This document shows, piece by piece, positions 6,665 through 9,483 of a stretch of 9,483 nt of DNA; position 1 is the stretch's first letter; each line of letters starts with the position of its first letter. The stretch spans positions 1 to 9,483 of the forward strand of contig JAAYSB010000394.1 in NCBI GenBank assembly GCA_012518475.1, in the 5' to 3' direction. Both the position numbers and the translations under genes were made by a program. The notes beneath the pieces are model-generated. The model had not been told where the DNA came from, searched no databases, and was given only the letters and a program-made list of their open reading frames with translations. This DNA comes from Intrasporangiaceae bacterium. Its GTDB lineage: Bacteria; Actinomycetota; Actinomycetes; Actinomycetales; Dermatophilaceae.

Positions 6665-6712
6665 GGCGGTCGGCCCTTCTCCCTCGCTGGAGTCCCTGGT
6701 TTTGTCCACATT

Positions 6713-6723
6713 CCCCTTCGGGG
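6713..6723. repeat. Small palindrome CCCC-TTC-GGGG beside the LysM promoter
   Basis: A perfect 4-bp-arm inverted repeat ends 2 bp before the -35 hexamer of the LysM gene promoter and lies within the 109-bp divergent region 6653-6761. It is outside the predicted LysM transcript, so it would act as DNA (an operator) rather than RNA. It is short and may be chance. Confidence 0.25.
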
Positions 6724-6725
6724 TC

Positions 6726-6754
6726 TTTACAGGCGGTTTGATGCTGTTTAGTGT
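6726..6754 (+). promoter_or_regulatory. Sigma-70-type promoter for the LysM/Rv3235-family operon
   Basis: TTTACA (-35, 6726-6731) and TAGTGT (-10, 6749-6754) are separated by exactly 17 bp. The -10 ends 7 nt before the ATG at 6762, which places the transcription start at or next to the A of the start codon. No Shine-Dalgarno precedes this ATG. Together these point to a leaderless mRNA, common in Actinobacteria. Confidence 0.65.
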
Positions 6755-6761
6755 CGTTTGC

Positions 6762-7571
6762 ATGCACTCTTCACCGCCCTCTCCACGAGCGAGTCGATTC
6801 GTCCTGGTCATCGCCGGGGTGGTCGCCGGCATCATCGGCGCCGTGTGCGCCCTTGCCACCGTCCTGAGAGCGAGCCTGGTCGCCGTGCTCGGCCCGGGCC
6901 GCACGTCGCTCGAGGAGCTCATCATGGCGCTGAGCTCAGCGACGGCGCTCCTCCTTCTGCTCTGGGTGTGCCTTGCCCTCCTGGCGGCTGTCCTCAGCAC
7001 CCTGCCCAGCGGCATCGGCCGTCTGGCCACGGAGGTGCGCGACCGGCTGGCCCCGGCTGCCGTGCGACGTTGGGCCGGACTTCTGCTCGGCGTCACCGTC
7101 GCCGGCGGGCTCGCACCAGGGGCCGCAGCCGCGTCGTGGATGGCGACACCGACGGCGGTGGAGGCCCTCCCCGCCGAGGTCGCAGCCCCTGCGCCGGCTC
7201 CCTCCTGGTCCGTCGCGCCGTCAGCACACCGGACCTCTCAGCAGGAGGATCTCGTCGAGCCTGCCCCGGCCCCGGAATGGACACCGGCGCCGGTCCGGGA
7301 GCAGCCCAGAGTGTCGTTGACCGCTCAGCGGACCGAGGCTGCCCAGCATCCGACCAGCCCGGTCACCGTGCGGCGGGGCGACACCCTCTGGGACCTGGCC
7401 GCGGCTCACCTTCCACCGGGGGCGACCGACGCCGAGATCGCGACCGAGTGGCAGCGCTGGCATGCCGCCAACCGCGCCGTGATCGGTCCAGACCCCGACC
7501 TCATCCTCCCCGGGCAGATCCTGACGATCCCCGGGACCATGGACACGACTCTGACAGGAGGGGAACCGTGA
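6762..7571 (+). CDS. Membrane protein with C-terminal LysM domain
   Basis: 269 residues. Three hydrophobic segments are visible: about 13-33 (FVLVIAGVVAGIIGAVCALA), 56-79 (LSSATALLLLLWVCLALLAAV) and 104-124 (WAGLLLGVTVAGGLAPGAAAA). A Pro/Ala-rich linker (about 130-200) follows, then a LysM domain (about 201-257) with VTVRRGDTLWDLAAAHL and the closing DLILPGQILTIP. LysM binds N-acetylglucosamine-containing glycans such as peptidoglycan, so the C-terminus is probably in the cell wall space. An insertion of about 15 residues in the LysM loop (PPGATDAEIATEWQR) is as seen in many actinobacterial LysM proteins. I chose ATG 6762 over the in-frame upstream starts because those lie within or before the promoter. 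The stop overlaps the next start (GTGA). Confidence 0.85.
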   Translation: MHSSPPSPRASRFVLVIAGVVAGIIGAVCALATVLRASLVAVLGPGRTSLEELIMALSSATALLLLLWVCLALLAAVLSTLPSGIGRLATEVRDRLAPAAVRRWAGLLLGVTVAGGLAPGAAAASWMATPTAVEALPAEVAAPAPAPSWSVAPSAHRTSQQEDLVEPAPAPEWTPAPVREQPRVSLTAQRTEAAQHPTSPVTVRRGDTLWDLAAAHLPPGATDAEIATEWQRWHAANRAVIGPDPDLILPGQILTIPGTMDTTLTGGEP

Positions 7572-8143
7572 CGGCCGTACCGGCACTCGCCCCGCTGCGC
7601 ATCGTGCCCCTCCCCGGACCGCAGTTGCACCACACTCCCCTTCCGGGTCAGCCCTACCCCTGGGAGCCCGTCGACGACGGTCGGTTCATCCAGGAGCCGC
7701 TCGACTTCGCCGCGTCGGACGACCACTCCGACGAGGGACGTACCGGGGTCAGCAGCGCACTGGACCGGGAGGCCCCCGACATCGACGAAGGGCCGCGGAC
7801 GCGACCCGCAGCGCCGGACCCCGCCGAGATCATCCGCCCGCTCGCGACTGCCCTCGTCGAGGTGCTCGCCGGACGACGTCCCGTCGTCCAGCTCGTCCGC
7901 TGGACCTCCCCCGCTGTCTACGCAGGCCTGAGCGCACGCGCAACCGTTGCCTACCGACGCCGCCTGAGCCGTCCGGGTGGGCCGGTGCGGGTCACCGTTC
8001 GACGCATCATCCTGTCCCGGCCCCAGGACAAGGTGGCCGAGGTCTCGATCGTCGTCATCGACGGGAACCGCGTGCGGGCCGTCGCGATCTCACTCGGCGT
8101 GCAGGCCGGTCGATGGATCATCGAGGCGCTCCAGGTCGGCTGA
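7568..8143 (+). CDS. Rv3235-family protein (DUF6459-like)
   Basis: 191 residues, function unknown. The N-terminal half (1-85) is Pro/Asp-rich and likely disordered. The conserved C-terminal domain (about 86-191) contains LAGRRPVVQLVRWTSPAVYAG (about 100-120), VTVRRIILSRPQDKVAEVSI and the ending AVAISLGVQAGRWIIEALQVG, the pattern I associate with the actinobacterial Rv3235 family found beside secA. The alternating strands suggest an NTF2-like alpha+beta fold, which is inference. The GTG start at 7568-7570 overlaps the LysM gene stop (GTGA) and has a strong AGGAGG Shine-Dalgarno 7 nt upstream, so the two genes are co-translated. The much longer reading from 6758 runs in a second frame through the LysM gene and is not real. 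The stop codon is part of a hairpin, and the gene converges with secA. Confidence 0.85.
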   Translation: MTAVPALAPLRIVPLPGPQLHHTPLPGQPYPWEPVDDGRFIQEPLDFAASDDHSDEGRTGVSSALDREAPDIDEGPRTRPAAPDPAEIIRPLATALVEVLAGRRPVVQLVRWTSPAVYAGLSARATVAYRRRLSRPGGPVRVTVRRIILSRPQDKVAEVSIVVIDGNRVRAVAISLGVQAGRWIIEALQVG

Positions 8144-8156
8144 CGCCCAGCCGGCC
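8134..8156 (+). terminator. Hairpin overlapping the Rv3235-family stop codon
   Basis: GGTCGGCT (8134-8141) pairs with AGCCGGCC (8149-8156): 8 bp including one G-T wobble, with a 7-nt loop. The TGA stop (8141-8143) sits at the top of the stem and in the loop. No T-tract follows. Likely role: end of the LysM/Rv3235-family operon transcript. Confidence 0.45.
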
Positions 8157-8175
8157 GAGAGGCTGCGTCCCTCAG

Positions 8176-8196
8176 GACCGCCGGACAGCCGGGGTC
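8176..8196 (-). terminator. Hairpin overlapping the secA stop codon
   Basis: GACC (8176-8179) pairs with GGTC (8193-8196), and CCGG (8181-8184) with CCGG (8189-8192), with one bulged G and an ACAG loop. It covers two bases of the secA stop codon (8195-8197). It is the second of two hairpins in the 51-bp convergent gap, each placed at one gene's stop. Confidence 0.4.
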
Positions 8197-9483
8197 AGCG
8201 AGCCGCCTTAGCCTGCTGCTTGCCGTGACACATCTTGAACTTCCTGCCCGAACCGCACGGGCAAGGGGCGTTGCGGCCAACACCGTCCATCTCCTGCTCG
8301 GACAGCTCGGTCCTGCCACCGTGCAGCGCCGTGACGTCGCGCTCGCTCACGCCACCGCTCTCGTCCGGCGCCGAGTAGTGCAGCTGCTCCTGACGAGGAG
8401 CGCCCTGCAGACCCGGGGCCCTGATCTCGACCTGCGGCTCGCCCTCGGCCGGCGACGTCTTGGCCGTCTCGGCAGTCGGCTCGACCTCGGGCTGCTCCGC
8501 GGCAGGCTCCTCCGCACCGTCGACAGCAGCATCCGCCTTGGGCAGGCCGGCAAGCAGCGACTCGGCCGTCTGGGGGGCTGCCGCCACCTCCTCAGCAGGC
8601 GCCTTCGGCACTGAGACCTCCGCGTTGTACACGAGGCGGACGGCCTCCTCCTTCACCGACTCGAGCATGGTCTGCCACATGAGATAGCCCTCGCGCTGGT
8701 ACTCCACGAGGGGGTCACGCTGAGCCATCGCCCGCAGGCCGATGCCCTCCTTGAGGTAGTCCATCTCATAGAGGTGCTCGCGCCACTTGCGGTCCAGGAC
8801 CGCGAGCATGACACGGCGCTCCACCTGCCGCATGATCTCCTCGCCGAGCGACTCCTCACGGGCGTCGTAGGCGTGATGGGCGTCGGAGAGAATCTCCTGG
8901 AGAAGGGCGTCCCTCGAGATGGATCCTGTCGAACCCGCTGCAACCTCCTCGGGTGTGACGCTGACCGGGTAGAGCGACTTGAGCGCTTGCCACAGCCGGT
9001 CGAGGTCCCAGTCCTCGGCGAAGCCCTCGGCGGTCTCGGCCGAGACATAGCTCTCGATGACGTCGTTGACGAAGAACCGCATCTGCTCCTCGAGGTCGGC
9101 TCCCTCGAGGACCTCACGACGCTGCTCATAGATGACGGTCCGCTGCCGGTTGAGCACATCGTCGTACTTGAGGATGTTCTTGCGGATCTCATAGTTCTGC
9201 GCCTCGACCTGACTCTGGGCGGAGGCGATCGACCGGGAGACGACCTTGGACTCGAGCGCATCGTCGTTCATACCCGAGGTCGCCATGACCCGGTCGACGA
9301 TGCCCGCGTTGAATCGCCGCATGAGCGAGTCCTGCAGGGAGAGGTAGAAGCGGCTCTCGCCGGGGTCACCCTGACGGCCGGACCGACCACGGAGCTGGTT
9401 GTCGATACGCCGGGACTCGTGCCGCTCGGTGCCCAGGACATAGAGACCGCCGAGGCGGGTCACCTCGTCGTGCTTGGCTGCGA
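8195..9483 (-). CDS. secA: Preprotein translocase ATPase SecA, C-terminal part (5' end outside window)
   Basis: The motor ATPase that drives unfolded preproteins through the SecYEG channel at the inner face of the membrane. About 428 residues are visible, the C-terminal half of a protein usually near 900. In order: the end of the second nucleotide-binding domain with LYVLGTERHESRRIDNQ and helicase motif VI QLRGRSGRQGDPG (codons near 9350-9405); the helical scaffold and wing region with LKYDDVLNRQR, LDRKWREHLYEMDYLKEGI and MAQRDPLVEYQREG; a long Ala/Glu/Pro-rich acidic linker (about 8390-8610); and the zinc-binding tail CPCGSGRKFKMCH (CxCx8CH, 8225-8263), which binds SecB or ribosomes in other species. 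The zinc motif and full C-terminal region indicate the housekeeping SecA1 rather than accessory SecA2. The gene converges with the Rv3235-family gene, 51 bp away. Confidence 0.97.
   Translation of the reverse strand, partial: AAKHDEVTRLGGLYVLGTERHESRRIDNQLRGRSGRQGDPGESRFYLSLQDSLMRRFNAGIVDRVMATSGMNDDALESKVVSRSIASAQSQVEAQNYEIRKNILKYDDVLNRQRTVIYEQRREVLEGADLEEQMRFFVNDVIESYVSAETAEGFAEDWDLDRLWQALKSLYPVSVTPEEVAAGSTGSISRDALLQEILSDAHHAYDAREESLGEEIMRQVERRVMLAVLDRKWREHLYEMDYLKEGIGLRAMAQRDPLVEYQREGYLMWQTMLESVKEEAVRLVYNAEVSVPKAPAEEVAAAPQTAESLLAGLPKADAAVDGAEEPAAEQPEVEPTAETAKTSPAEGEPQVEIRAPGLQGAPRQEQLHYSAPDESGGVSERDVTALHGGRTELSEQEMDGVGRNAPCPCGSGRKFKMCHGKQQAKAAR

Noticed and set aside
6653..7096. Upstream extension of the two-repeat protein to 336 residues
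   Set aside because: The extension overlaps the promoter and first third of the LysM gene and is Arg/Ser/Ala-rich without conserved character; the family-like protein begins at 6652.
6758..7567. Second plus-strand frame continuing upstream of the Rv3235-family gene
   Set aside because: It is a shadow of the LysM gene in another frame. The strong AGGAGG and GTG at 7568 mark the true start.
8390..8610. Possible insertion in secA because of low-complexity sequence
   Set aside because: A variable acidic Ala/Glu/Pro-rich linker before the zinc-binding tail is normal for actinobacterial SecA1; the frame is open throughout.
1..9483. CRISPR, tRNA, rRNA, IS element, prophage or toxin-antitoxin pair
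   Set aside because: No regularly spaced repeats, cloverleaf sequence, transposase or integrase motif was found. The excisionase-like HTH has no integrase beside it and does not indicate a mobile element on its own.

Overview
The window is GC-rich, gene-dense DNA with short intergenic gaps, several GTG starts and protein families typical of Actinobacteria: a wax ester synthase/diacylglycerol acyltransferase, an Rv3235-family protein next to secA, a DUF6912-type protein and an AAA ATPase with an arginine-type P-loop. The overall look fits a high-GC Micrococcales-type chromosome (Intrasporangiaceae-like). That placement is an inference from gene content, not a measured result. I see no insertion sequence, phage gene, CRISPR array or RNA gene.

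Left part, all on the minus strand (1-5531), read from right to left. A 4-bp-overlapping pair encodes a membrane-anchored SAF/CpaB-like protein (4869-5531) and a CpaE-like ParA/MinD-family ATPase (3493-4872). After a 90-bp gap rich in short inverted repeats comes the WS/DGAT acyltransferase (1963-3402), followed 3 bp later by a DUF6912-type protein (1501-1959) with a hairpin directly after its stop. Then comes pruA, the proline-catabolism dehydrogenase (1-1382), cut by the left window edge and lacking about its last 80 residues.

Middle (5532-6652). A 320-bp divergent region with a 19-nt dyad, a 9-bp direct repeat and a good -10 box separates the SAF gene from a plus-strand 72-aa excisionase-type helix-turn-helix protein (5852-6070). 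That gene converges, 15 bp apart, with a minus-strand gene (6086-6652) for an unnamed 188-aa protein that appears to carry two copies of a small beta-barrel-like unit.

Right part (6653-9483). A compact 109-bp divergent region holds a clear promoter (TTTACA-17-TAGTGT) that would give a leaderless mRNA for a three-helix membrane protein with a C-terminal LysM domain (6762-7571). This gene is coupled by a GTGA overlap to an Rv3235-family protein (7568-8143). The pair converges on the 3' part of secA (8195-9483, minus strand, 5' end outside the window), which includes helicase motif VI and the C-terminal zinc-binding motif.

The grouping of secA, an Rv3235-family gene on the opposite strand, a WS/DGAT and a small conserved protein resembles the Rv3231c-Rv3240c region of Mycobacterium tuberculosis in content and relative orientation. 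Recurrent themes are leaderless-type starts and GC-rich hairpins that overlap or touch stop codons at gene ends. I see no clear undescribed multi-gene defence or biosynthetic system. The best leads are the orphan CpaB/CpaE-like pair with its divergent HTH gene, the two-copy beta-barrel-like protein, and the stop-codon hairpins.
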